Positions 1-6,693 of a DNA stretch of 64,000 bases are shown here, one piece after another (the first letter of the stretch is position 1; the number at the start of each line of letters is the position of its first letter). Both the position numbers and the translations under genes were made by a program. The stretch is from assembly GCA_025210525.1 (NCBI GenBank), contig JAOARP010000058.1:62001-126000 (forward strand). The letters are read 5' to 3'. The notes under the pieces are model-generated. The model ran no database searches and was not told where the DNA came from. It worked only from the letters and a program-made list of their open reading frames with translations. The stretch comes from Marinisporobacter sp. GTDB taxonomy: Bacteria > Bacillota > Clostridia > Peptostreptococcales > Thermotaleaceae.

Positions 1-981
1 TTGGAAAGTGAGTTGGTACCTAAAGCAGGATACAAACTAGAAACCATTACAGTTAGTGGTTTTAAGAGAAAATTGTCTATAGATACTTTTGCTTCTATAA
101 AAGATTTATTTATAGGAATAAAGGATGCTGCAAAAATAATAAAAAAATTCAAACCAGATTTAGTAATAGGTACTGGAGGATATGTTTGTGGACCTGTTGT
201 TTTTATTGCTTCTTTGTTAAACATAAAAACAGTTATTCATGAACAAAATGTTATTCCAGGCATGACAAATAAGATACTTGGGAAATTTGTAAATAAAATA
301 CTAATTAGTTTTGAAGAATCTAAACAATATTTTTCTAATAAAAAAAGTGTTGTAACAGGAAATCCTGTAAGAAAAGATTTTATAGATGTTGATAAAAAAG
401 TATGTCGAAGAGCTTTAGGAATAGACCCTGATGCTTTTGTAGTAATGGCATTTGGAGGAAGTAGAGGGGCTAAAAAAATAAATGAAACTATGGCAAAAGT
501 TGTAAGGAGTTTTAATGGACGAAAAAATATGCGATTGATTCTTGTTACAGGAAGTAAACATTATGAAGCTGTATTAAAAATGATCAATAAAAAAAGCTTT
601 AAGATGCAAGAAAATATCAAGATTATGGAGTATGTTCATGATATGTCAAAATATATGGGAGCTAGTGATCTTGTTATCTGTAGAGCAGGCGCTATTACGC
701 TTGCTGAGGTTACAGCTATGGGGCTACCCACGATTTTAATCCCATCTCCGTATGTAGCTAATAATCATCAGGAGTTTAATGCTAAAGTTTTAGAAAAAAA
801 TGGGGCATCTATTTTATTAACGGAGAATGAATTAACAGATCAAAAGATTATTCGCTTATTAAATTTATTTTTAAGTGATAAAAAAAGCTTGAAGGAAATG
901 AAAGTGAAAAGCAAAGAATTATCAAAACCAAATGCTACAGATATGATTTATACCAATATTTTAAATTTAATCAAATCATAA
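1..981 (+). CDS. murG: MurG, UDP-GlcNAc transferase (5' end outside window)
   Basis: MurG is the membrane-associated glycosyltransferase that adds GlcNAc to lipid I to make lipid II, the peptidoglycan precursor. The visible 326 residues start at about the family's residue 38, so the glycine-rich N-terminal loop lies upstream of the window and the first base is not the true start. Visible family features are the GTGGYV segment near residue 57, the HEQN motif near residue 80, the FGGSRGAKKIN loop near residue 150 and the donor-site stretch GAITLAEVTAMGLP near residue 230. It sits directly before murA, as in many Firmicute dcw clusters. Identification is secure; only the start is missing. Confidence 0.95.
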   Translation: MESELVPKAGYKLETITVSGFKRKLSIDTFASIKDLFIGIKDAAKIIKKFKPDLVIGTGGYVCGPVVFIASLLNIKTVIHEQNVIPGMTNKILGKFVNKILISFEESKQYFSNKKSVVTGNPVRKDFIDVDKKVCRRALGIDPDAFVVMAFGGSRGAKKINETMAKVVRSFNGRKNMRLILVTGSKHYEAVLKMINKKSFKMQENIKIMEYVHDMSKYMGASDLVICRAGAITLAEVTAMGLPTILIPSPYVANNHQEFNAKVLEKNGASILLTENELTDQKIIRLLNLFLSDKKSLKEMKVKSKELSKPNATDMIYTNILNLIKS

Positions 982-1123
982 AATGATTTTGTCTATCTGT
1001 TATGGGAACACCTTCGAGAATTATGCATAAAATAATTAGTATATTATCGATTCTTTATTTGATTATGAGGAAATTATGAAATGTAATCCTAGTATTTATG
1101 AATATATCTCGGAGGTGGAATAT

Positions 1124-1471
1124 GTGAGTAAGTTTCTTATAAGAGGAGGAAATGAGTTAAATGGAGAAATAAGAATTGGTGGAGCAAAAAATGCAGTTCT
1201 TCCGATCTTAGCAGCTACTCTTATGAATGGAGGAGAAAATATACTATTTGATTGTCCTAATCTTAGTGATGTGCATGCAATGATAGAAATATTAAAATCT
1301 ATTGGATGTAAAGTAACTTTTGACAAATATTCATTAAGCGTAGATTCTAGTACTCTTTCTTCTCATGAAATTCCAGAAAACTTAGTAAGAGAAATGAGAT
1401 CATCTATATTTTTGATGGGACCTATGCTGGCTCGATGTGGAAAGATCAAAATTAGTTATCCAGGTGGGTAA
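1124..1471 (+). CDS. murA: MurA N-terminal fragment, interrupted before the catalytic cysteine
   Basis: This is the first 115 codons of UDP-N-acetylglucosamine 1-carboxyvinyltransferase, which transfers enolpyruvate from PEP to UDP-GlcNAc in the first committed step of peptidoglycan synthesis. The KNA motif of the substrate site is present near residue 21. I chose GTG 1124 because GGAGG at 1111 lies 8 bases before it; an in-frame ATG at 1076 has no good ribosome site. The frame ends at YPGG followed by a TAA belonging to the inserted element. In intact MurA the next residue is the catalytic Cys (Cys115 in E. coli), which here is the first codon of the 4957-5865 half. As it stands the product cannot be active. 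Confidence 0.93.
   Translation: MSKFLIRGGNELNGEIRIGGAKNAVLPILAATLMNGGENILFDCPNLSDVHAMIEILKSIGCKVTFDKYSLSVDSSTLSSHEIPENLVREMRSSIFLMGPMLARCGKIKISYPGG
1451..1469 (+). repeat. Left attachment site of the murA element
   Basis: The 19 bases at 1451-1469 match 4939-4957 at 17 positions; the differences are T/G at 1457 and at 1465. The repeat encodes the Ser-Tyr-Pro-Gly-Gly stretch before the MurA catalytic Cys. It ends where the MurA frame is lost, so it marks the left integration boundary (attL) of the element. Confidence 0.85.
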
Positions 1472-1623
1472 CTAACCTCATTGATACAAAAGGATTATTT
1501 GACATACATAAATACTTTCGTAAGAGTCTAAATGTAAAGCACGTAGAAGGTGCTGTTAATTTTAAAAGAAAAGGTGGACAAGCAAAGCCAACAAGAATTA
1601 AAGAGAAATATACAAGTTATTAA
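1468..1623 (+). pseudogene. Orphan 51-codon C-terminal reading frame at the element's left edge
   Basis: An open frame runs from the left boundary to TAA at 1621-1623, 51 codons rich in Lys and aromatic residues (for example GLFDIHKYFRKSLN in the middle). It has no ATG, GTG or TTG start after the boundary and no ribosome site, and it is out of frame with MurA. It looks like the severed 3' end of a gene, perhaps one captured from an earlier integration site. I do not recognise the family. It is followed within 20 bases by a terminator. Confidence 0.4.
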
Positions 1624-1637
1624 ATAATGCACCTGAC

Positions 1638-1669
1638 AAGCCACTGGATAACAGTGGTTTTTATTTTTG
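1638..1669 (+). terminator. Terminator just inside the element's left end
   Basis: CCACTG at 1641-1646 pairs with CAGTGG at 1652-1657 around a 5-base loop, followed by a T-rich run. It should stop transcription arriving from murG-murA, so genes beyond the element are cut off from the upstream promoter. Confidence 0.8.
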
Positions 1670-1712
1670 CTATCTTTTCTACAGGAGATATCATTAGAAA
1701 AATAAATAATTA

Positions 1713-1766
1713 TTGACAGGAAGAAAAGTAAATGATAAAGTTTAATTGATAATAAATATCATTATC
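1713..1766 (+). promoter_or_regulatory. Promoter with Fur-box-like operator
   Basis: TTGACA at 1713-1718 and TAAAGT at 1736-1741 form a sigma-A-type promoter with a 17-bp spacer. Immediately downstream, 1748-1766 matches the classical 19-bp Fur box at 16 positions (GATAAT arm, ATCATTATC arm). A repressor bound there would cover the start of transcription. The downstream gene is a six-Cys peptide, so regulation by iron or another metal is plausible; PerR or Zur boxes are related sequences and cannot be excluded. Confidence 0.65.
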
Positions 1767-1788
1767 GACTAAAGAAGGGGGAAATGAA

Positions 1789-1908
1789 ATGATAAAAAAT
1801 GTAAAAGCGTTCAATAAAAATGAGCAACAAAAAACGAAGGGAAGCTGTAGTTGCTCTGAATGTACTTGTGATAAGAACGGAAATTGTGGATGTAATAGAG
1901 GAAAATAG
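1789..1908 (+). CDS. 39-aa six-cysteine peptide, metallothionein-like
   Basis: A short frame starts at ATG 1789, 8 bases after an AGGGGG ribosome site. The N-terminal 18 residues are Lys- and Asn-rich; the rest has Cys at 20, 22, 25, 27, 33 and 35, spaced CxCxxCxC and CxC, as in small bacterial metallothioneins. There is no signal peptide. It lies behind the Fur-box-like operator and 157 bases before the methyltransferase gene, with no clear terminator between them. Metal binding is inferred from cysteine spacing and the operator. A modified peptide precursor is an alternative, but no dedicated maturation enzyme other than the methyltransferase is present. Confidence 0.65.
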   Translation: MIKNVKAFNKNEQQKTKGSCSCSECTCDKNGNCGCNRGK

Positions 1909-2065
1909 GTGTTAATGGGTTCCTAAAATATAGATAAAAAATAACGTTAGAATTGTTATAAGGATATTTTATTATGAAAAATAATTTTCTAAATTTAGTT
2001 TCAAGTAATGCCTATAATGAGAGTATAAAGTAAAGATTTTAAGAATAAAGAAGGGGTAAAGGGAT

Positions 2066-2878
2066 ATGCAAAAACATGAGGCAAAGTTAGCAGGAGTTCC
2101 AGAAACCATGCTTATACCCATATGGGCGAGAGCACAGGAAACTAGAAGGAATGATAGTATTATAAAAGATTTTAAAGCTTTAGAAATTGTGGGAAAAATT
2201 GATTATGATTTTTCTATATTTGGAGAAGCAGATAAATTTTATAGAACACAAGTAGGTGTTGCAGCGAGAACTAAAATATTAGATAATTTAACTAAAGAAT
2301 ATGTAGAAAAAAATCCTAATGGAACGATCATTAATATAGGTTCTGGTTTAGATACAAGACCTATTAGAGTGGATATTAAAAACGTTCATTGGTATGATAT
2401 AGATTTACCTGAAGGAATAAAGATAAGAAGAAAATTTATAAAGGAAACAGGTCAACATAAATTCATAGAAAAATCAGTATTTGATTATGAATGGATGGAC
2501 TTAATAAATCAAAAAAAGAATGTATTGATTATTGCAGAAGGTATATTTATGTATTTTGATATAGAGCAACTAAAAAATTTATTTAACAAATTGGCAGATA
2601 CTTTTACAAAGTCTCATATTATTTTTGAAGCAATGGACCCTATGATGGTTGGAAAAGCAAAGCATCATGAGTCAGTGAAAAAGCTAAAAACGAAATCTGA
2701 ATTTCATTCTGGATTTAAATCAGGAAAAGAAGTAGAAGTTTTTGATGATAGACTTAAATTTATAGAAGAATGGTATCATTTTGATGTTGGTGGAAAGAGA
2801 TGGAAAAGTATGAGATTATTTTGGTGCATTCCAAGATTTAGAAGAATGATGAAAATAGTAAAAGTCAAAGTAAATTAA
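2066..2878 (+). CDS. Class I SAM-dependent methyltransferase, leucine carboxyl methyltransferase-like
   Basis: The 270-aa protein has the SAM-binding motif IIN-IGSGLDTRP near residue 90 and the acidic YDIDLPE stretch near residue 111, both typical of the LCM/PPM family (Pfam PF04072), followed by the AEGIFMYF segment near residue 162. Members methylate carboxyl or hydroxyl groups of small molecules or proteins; the substrate here is unknown. ATG 2066 follows a clear AAGAAGGGG ribosome site. It is cargo of the murA element, placed after the Fur-box-controlled six-Cys peptide and before a terminator at 3003, so the two may be one unit. Family assignment is good; function is open. Confidence 0.8.
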   Translation: MQKHEAKLAGVPETMLIPIWARAQETRRNDSIIKDFKALEIVGKIDYDFSIFGEADKFYRTQVGVAARTKILDNLTKEYVEKNPNGTIINIGSGLDTRPIRVDIKNVHWYDIDLPEGIKIRRKFIKETGQHKFIEKSVFDYEWMDLINQKKNVLIIAEGIFMYFDIEQLKNLFNKLADTFTKSHIIFEAMDPMMVGKAKHHESVKKLKTKSEFHSGFKSGKEVEVFDDRLKFIEEWYHFDVGGKRWKSMRLFWCIPRFRRMMKIVKVKVN

Positions 2879-3002
2879 TAGGGTGATCTTTAGGGTTTAT
2901 TTCAAAATTTGAGTGGATATAAAAGAAGTAGAGTTTTTGTAAGAATATATAATATAAATTTTCTAAAATAGAATATTGAAAATCTAAAGGTATATGTGCT
3001 AT

Positions 3003-3034
3003 GGTGTGGAATGAACCACATCATTTTTTCTTTT
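3003..3034 (+). terminator. Terminator after the methyltransferase gene
   Basis: GGTGTGG at 3003-3009 pairs with CCACATC at 3016-3022 (one G-T pair) around a 6-base loop, followed by a T-rich run. It separates the cargo genes from the recombinase unit. Confidence 0.75.
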
Positions 3035-3089
3035 ACATAACTATTTTTGAAAAGGTCTCTTTATTTTGGACCATTTTTTTATTTTTATG

Positions 3090-3169
3090 AATTCTAATAG
3101 AATTACAATGTAAATAGGTACCCTATTTTAATAGGATACTCATAGGACATTCTTATATCTTCATAGGAT
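3090..3169 (+). promoter_or_regulatory. Repeat-rich control region before the recombinase unit
   Basis: The region holds an inverted repeat AATTCT/AGAATT (3090-3104), a perfect 7+3+7 palindrome AAATAGG-TAC-CCTATTT (3112-3128), and direct ATAGG copies starting at 3114, 3131, 3142 and 3163. The last three are ATAGGA-type and lie 11 and 21 bp apart, roughly on one face of the helix. A weak promoter, TTACAA at 3103 with TATTTT at 3124, overlaps the palindrome. I see no convincing sigma-E or sigma-K promoter. The array suggests control by a repressor or by the adjacent 60-aa protein. Confidence 0.5.
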
Positions 3170-3186
3170 GATGTAGGGGTGATAAA

Positions 3187-3369
3187 ATGAGTAAAAATCA
3201 GAGAAAACAGGAGAATGAAAATAAAAAGGAAAAATTAAAATTTAGAAAACGACCCATATCATCTAACATAAAAGTCATAAAATCAGGTCTTGAAGATTTA
3301 GATATAGACATACAAGCCTTGGTGAAAAGATTATTAGCTATTCAATTAAAAGAAGACAAAAAAAAATGA
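3187..3369 (+). CDS. 60-aa charged protein upstream of the recombinase; candidate excision factor
   Basis: The protein is very basic at the N terminus (Lys/Arg/Asn/Gln-rich to about residue 24), with a possible short helix around residues 34-54 (GLEDLDIDIQALVKRLL) and a Lys-rich end. GTAGGGGTG lies just before ATG 3187. It ends 16 bases before the recombinase start, so the two are co-transcribed. Serine-recombinase elements often use a small recombination directionality factor for excision, such as SprB in SPbeta. The size, charge and position fit that role, but I recognise no family, so this is inference. Confidence 0.7.
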   Translation: MSKNQRKQENENKKEKLKFRKRPISSNIKVIKSGLEDLDIDIQALVKRLLAIQLKEDKKK

Positions 3370-3385
3370 TGAAAGGGGACTATTT

Positions 3386-4939
3386 ATGAATGTTTACGGA
3401 TATGTTAGAATCTCTAGAGATGATAGTGGAGATAATTATGAAACTATCATTACACAGAAGATCATGATTCGAGGCTACGTCAAAGATCATTTTGGAACAG
3501 AAGTGATGAAAATTTATGAAGATGATAATGTATCTGGTTATAAATTTGAACGTACAGGGCTATCTATGCTTGAGAATGCTATAAAATCAAAGAAAGTGGA
3601 TGTATTAGTGGTAAAGGACTTATCAAGAATAGGAAGAAATAATGCATTAACCCTTTTGTTTTTAGAATTTTTAAGAGAGTATGAAGTAAGGCTGATATGT
3701 ATTTCTGATAATTATGATAGCTTTTCTGATGATGATGATATCATAGGAATAAAAACATGGTATAATGAAAGATATGTTAAGGATATATCTAGAAAAATTA
3801 CCGAAAATATCAAAATAAAACAAAAAAACGGTGGAATGATTATTAGACCTTATTTTGGCTATTATATTGACCCTAATGATAAAAATAAATTGATGATTGA
3901 TGAGAGAGCAGCTATGATCGTAAAAAGGATTTTTGGTTTATATATAGAAGGAAATGGGTATAGAAAAATTGCAGATATATTAAATAAAGATAATATTATA
4001 ACACCTTCTAAGTATAGACAAATTCAAACAGGATATAAGGGGCTAGTAGCCAAGACATGGACAGCTGTTCATGTACAAAGAATTATTGTGGATGATGTAT
4101 ATGTAGGAACATTAAGGTGTGGTAAAACGAAAAAGAAAAAAGTAAAAGGGGAATCGATAAGAATTCCTAAGAATCAACATATTGTTTATGAAAATCATCA
4201 TCCTCCTATCATTTCAAAGGAAGATTTTAAACTTGCTCAAATAATAGTGAAAAGACGAAATACTAGAAATATAAGAGCTGGAGCTTGTGGGATCAATTTG
4301 TTTTCAGGTTTTTTGTTTTGTGGAGATTGTGGAAAATATATGGTTAAGAGGAAGAAAAAAAATAGAGTAGATGCTTATGTATGTGGAACTTATCATATGA
4401 AAGGAAATCAATATTGTATTTCTCATCATGTTAAAGAAGAAGATCTTATCAATATAATAGTCAATGAATTACAAAAAATCATTGAAGAAAGTGGTATGAA
4501 TATAGAGAAACTAGAGAAAGATATTGAAAGCGAAAAAAAAGATAGACTAGATTATGATAAGATGATAGATAAAATACAAGAAGATATTCTAAGTAAAAAA
4601 GTAGAAATAAAGAATTATTCGAGACAATTAGCTAAAGATCTTATAAACGAAGAGGTTTTTAAGGAGATAACTTCTGAAACGAAGGAACAACTGAAATTAT
4701 TAAAAGATCAATTAAAAGAGCTTGAAAAATTTAGAAAAAACGCTATTGAGTCAAAGCAAGGAGCTAATAATGTTATAAATCAATTAAAAGAGATTGTAGA
4801 AGAAGGACATTTAGGTAGAGAACAAATTGAAATGCTTCTTGATAGAATAATCATTTATCAGCAGGAAATACCTAAAAGAGGACAGCGTCCGAAGATTCAT
4901 ATAGAAATTAGATGGAATGAACTTTTAATTACCATGTAA
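3386..4939 (+). CDS. Large serine recombinase, SpoIVCA-like
   Basis: The 517-aa protein has a resolvase domain beginning with YGYVRISRDD, where Ser10 is the expected nucleophile, and the KDLSRIGRN motif near residue 78. A recombinase domain covers about residues 150-270. A zinc ribbon follows, with Cys at 312, 315, 333 and 344, then a long charged coiled coil from about 365 to 470, a region that governs synapsis in this family. Its stop codon overlaps the first base of the right attachment repeat, as expected for an integrase at the edge of its element. It should catalyse integration into, and with a helper excision from, murA. Confidence 0.93.
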   Translation: MNVYGYVRISRDDSGDNYETIITQKIMIRGYVKDHFGTEVMKIYEDDNVSGYKFERTGLSMLENAIKSKKVDVLVVKDLSRIGRNNALTLLFLEFLREYEVRLICISDNYDSFSDDDDIIGIKTWYNERYVKDISRKITENIKIKQKNGGMIIRPYFGYYIDPNDKNKLMIDERAAMIVKRIFGLYIEGNGYRKIADILNKDNIITPSKYRQIQTGYKGLVAKTWTAVHVQRIIVDDVYVGTLRCGKTKKKKVKGESIRIPKNQHIVYENHHPPIISKEDFKLAQIIVKRRNTRNIRAGACGINLFSGFLFCGDCGKYMVKRKKKNRVDAYVCGTYHMKGNQYCISHHVKEEDLINIIVNELQKIIEESGMNIEKLEKDIESEKKDRLDYDKMIDKIQEDILSKKVEIKNYSRQLAKDLINEEVFKEITSETKEQLKLLKDQLKELEKFRKNAIESKQGANNVINQLKEIVEEGHLGREQIEMLLDRIIIYQQEIPKRGQRPKIHIEIRWNELLITM

Positions 4940-4957
4940 TTAGTGATCCAGGGGGGT
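4939..4957 (+). repeat. Right attachment site of the murA element
   Basis: This is the right copy of the 19-bp repeat (attR), matching 1451-1469 at 17 positions. It overlaps the last base of the recombinase stop codon and ends at the first base of the TGT codon for the MurA catalytic Cys. Recombination anywhere within the repeat rebuilds an in-frame murA; only the residue before Pro would change (Tyr or Asp). Confidence 0.85.
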
Positions 4958-5865
4958 GTGAAATAGGTCCAAGACCCATTGATCTCCATTTAAAAGCTTT
5001 AAGAGAATTAGGTGTTAAAATTAAAGAATCTCATGGATTTTTGGAGTGCGAAGTGGTAAAATTACAAGGAAGTGAAATTCTTCTAGATTACCCAAGTGTA
5101 GGAGCAACTGAAAATACAATGCTTATTGCAGTTATGGCAAAAGGGACAACAAAGATTAGAAATGCCGCTAAAGAGCCTGAAATTATTGATCTAGAGAACT
5201 ATTTAAATAAAATGGGTGCAAAAGTAACAGGAGCAGGTACTAGTGAAATTGTTATAGAAGGGGTAGAGAAACTTCATCATGTAGAGCACAAAATTATTCC
5301 TGATAGAATCGTTGCAGGAACACTAGCAGTGGCAGGTGCTATAACGGGAGGAGATATTCTATTAAAGAACGTAATTGTGGATCATTTAAAACCGATCATA
5401 TCAAAATTAAAAGAAGCGGGGTGTTTTGTACTAGAAGAAGATACTAGTTTAAAAATCAAGGCACCACAAAGAATTAAAGCCGTTGAAATGACTAAGACTT
5501 TGCCTTATCCAGGATTTCCAACAGATATGCAAGCTCAATTTATGTCTTTGATGACTGTAGCCAAGGGCACAAGTATTATTACAGAAACTGTTTTTGAAAA
5601 TAGATATAAACATGTAGATGAACTAACGAGAATGGGTGCTAAAATAAAAATTGATGGTAGAGTTGCTGTTGTACAAGGGGCTAAAAAACTTACAGGTGCA
5701 AAAGTACATGCAAAGGATTTAAGAGGAGGAGCAGCTCTTGTATTAGCAGGTCTTGCAGCTGAAGGGGTTACGATGGTTGATCATATTAAGCATATTGATA
5801 GAGGATATGATGAATTTGATAAAATGCTACAGAAATTAGGAGCCTATATTTATAGGATTGATTAA
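4957..5865 (+). CDS. murA: MurA C-terminal fragment beginning at the catalytic cysteine
   Basis: These 302 codons complete MurA. They open with CEIGPRPIDLHLKALRELG, the PEP-site loop whose Cys is the catalytic residue and the target of fosfomycin, and continue through the DRIVAGT and DMQAQFM motifs to the C-terminal DHIKHIDRGYDEF. The fragment lacks its own start and ribosome site: the first in-frame start-like codon is TTG 5041, inside a conserved region. Without excision it should not be translated usefully. The absence of other lesions argues that the gene has not been decaying for long, or is regularly restored. Confidence 0.93.
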   Translation, partial: CEIGPRPIDLHLKALRELGVKIKESHGFLECEVVKLQGSEILLDYPSVGATENTMLIAVMAKGTTKIRNAAKEPEIIDLENYLNKMGAKVTGAGTSEIVIEGVEKLHHVEHKIIPDRIVAGTLAVAGAITGGDILLKNVIVDHLKPIISKLKEAGCFVLEEDTSLKIKAPQRIKAVEMTKTLPYPGFPTDMQAQFMSLMTVAKGTSIITETVFENRYKHVDELTRMGAKIKIDGRVAVVQGAKKLTGAKVHAKDLRGGAALVLAGLAAEGVTMVDHIKHIDRGYDEFDKMLQKLGAYIYRID

Positions 5866-5932
5866 GAGTCAGCTTATGGCTGCTCTTAAATAATGATAAA
5901 TTAGAGGACAAACCCTATAAAGGTGAGAGTAT

Positions 5933-6682
5933 ATGAGCAGATATTATGAAAGTATTGATAAAAAAGTGAAAAAAAGAAAAAAAGGAATTATATTTTTAAT
6001 TATGATTTTAGTGTGTGCAGTTTCTTTCATTATCATATTTAAAACAGATATTTTTAGAATAAAAGAAGTAAAAGTTTATGGAAATACAACTCTTTCAAAA
6101 GAGGAGATCTTAGGTGATTCTGGAATCATTTTAGGAAATCATATTTTAAAAGAGAAATTAAATGATTTAGAGACGAATGTATATAAAAATCCTTATGTAA
6201 AGACAGTGAAGGTGGAAAGAAAACTACCAGATCAAATGATTATTCAAATAGTAGAAAGAGAAGAAGAAGCTGCTATTCCCTTTATGAATGAATATCTGAT
6301 TATTGATGAAGATGGAATGGTTCTTAGAGTTTCTACGAACAATGGAAATTTAAAAGTAATCAAGGGGCTTAAATTTACAAACTTTATAGAAGGTACAATT
6401 TTAGTAGTAAAGGATAAGGAACAATTAGGAAAAGCCCTTGAAATAGTCAGCGGAATCAATAAATATGAAATGTTTATTCAAGAATTAGATGTAGTTAATA
6501 AAAAAGATATTGTGATAAAGTTTACCGATGACTTAATATGTAAGGTTGGAGAAGGTAATAATTTGGATTATCGATTAAGAGTACTAAAGAAAGTATTAGA
6601 AGATTTAAAACAGAAAAAAATTACAAGGGGTGTTATTGATATGAGTTATGAAGGAGACCCAAGCTATAGGCCTGTGGAATAG
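5933..6682 (+). CDS. ftsQ: FtsQ/DivIB division protein
   Basis: This 249-aa bitopic membrane protein of the divisome links early and late division proteins. A short basic cytoplasmic tail (residues 1-18) is followed by a membrane segment (about 19-38) and a POTRA domain starting at FRIKEVKVYGNTTLSKEEIL near residue 41. The FtsQ domain follows, with the REEEAAIPF stretch near residue 103. The GTGAG before ATG 5933 is a modest ribosome site. It lies 67 bases after murA. I see no strong promoter directly in front, so its expression probably depends on transcription through the murA element or from the recombinase unit. Confidence 0.88.
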   Translation: MSRYYESIDKKVKKRKKGIIFLIMILVCAVSFIIIFKTDIFRIKEVKVYGNTTLSKEEILGDSGIILGNHILKEKLNDLETNVYKNPYVKTVKVERKLPDQMIIQIVEREEEAAIPFMNEYLIIDEDGMVLRVSTNNGNLKVIKGLKFTNFIEGTILVVKDKEQLGKALEIVSGINKYEMFIQELDVVNKKDIVIKFTDDLICKVGEGNNLDYRLRVLKKVLEDLKQKKITRGVIDMSYEGDPSYRPVE

Positions 6683-6693
6683 GAGGTGGTAGC

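Larger units (their letters stand above)
1469..4956 (+). mobile_element. 3,488-bp serine-recombinase element interrupting murA
   Basis: The element is bounded by 19-bp imperfect direct repeats exactly 3,488 bp apart. It carries a large serine recombinase at its right end, a 60-aa charged protein just before it, a methyltransferase and a six-Cys peptide. Joining the repeats gives a 417-codon murA (115 + 302), matching the usual MurA length of about 419, with no frameshift or lost codon. Both halves are free of other damage, so the insertion is either recent or kept excisable. The layout resembles the skin elements that split sigK in Bacillus and Clostridium and are excised by SpoIVCA. Whether excision is regulated cannot be seen from sequence. 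Confidence 0.9.

Noticed and set aside
1076..1123. MurA start at ATG 1076
   Set aside because: It would add 16 residues absent from the family and has no ribosome site; GTG 1124 has GGAGG at the right distance.
1974..2033. 19-codon frame between the six-Cys peptide and the methyltransferase
   Set aside because: Only a weak AAGGA upstream, no recognisable product, and length within chance for AT-rich DNA.
5041..5865. Independent gene starting at TTG 5041
   Set aside because: The open frame continues upstream to 4957 with conserved MurA sequence including the catalytic Cys; TTG 5041 lies inside a conserved block and has no ribosome site.
5864..5888. Hairpin between murA and ftsQ
   Set aside because: The stem has a bulge and is not followed by a T run, so I do not call a terminator.
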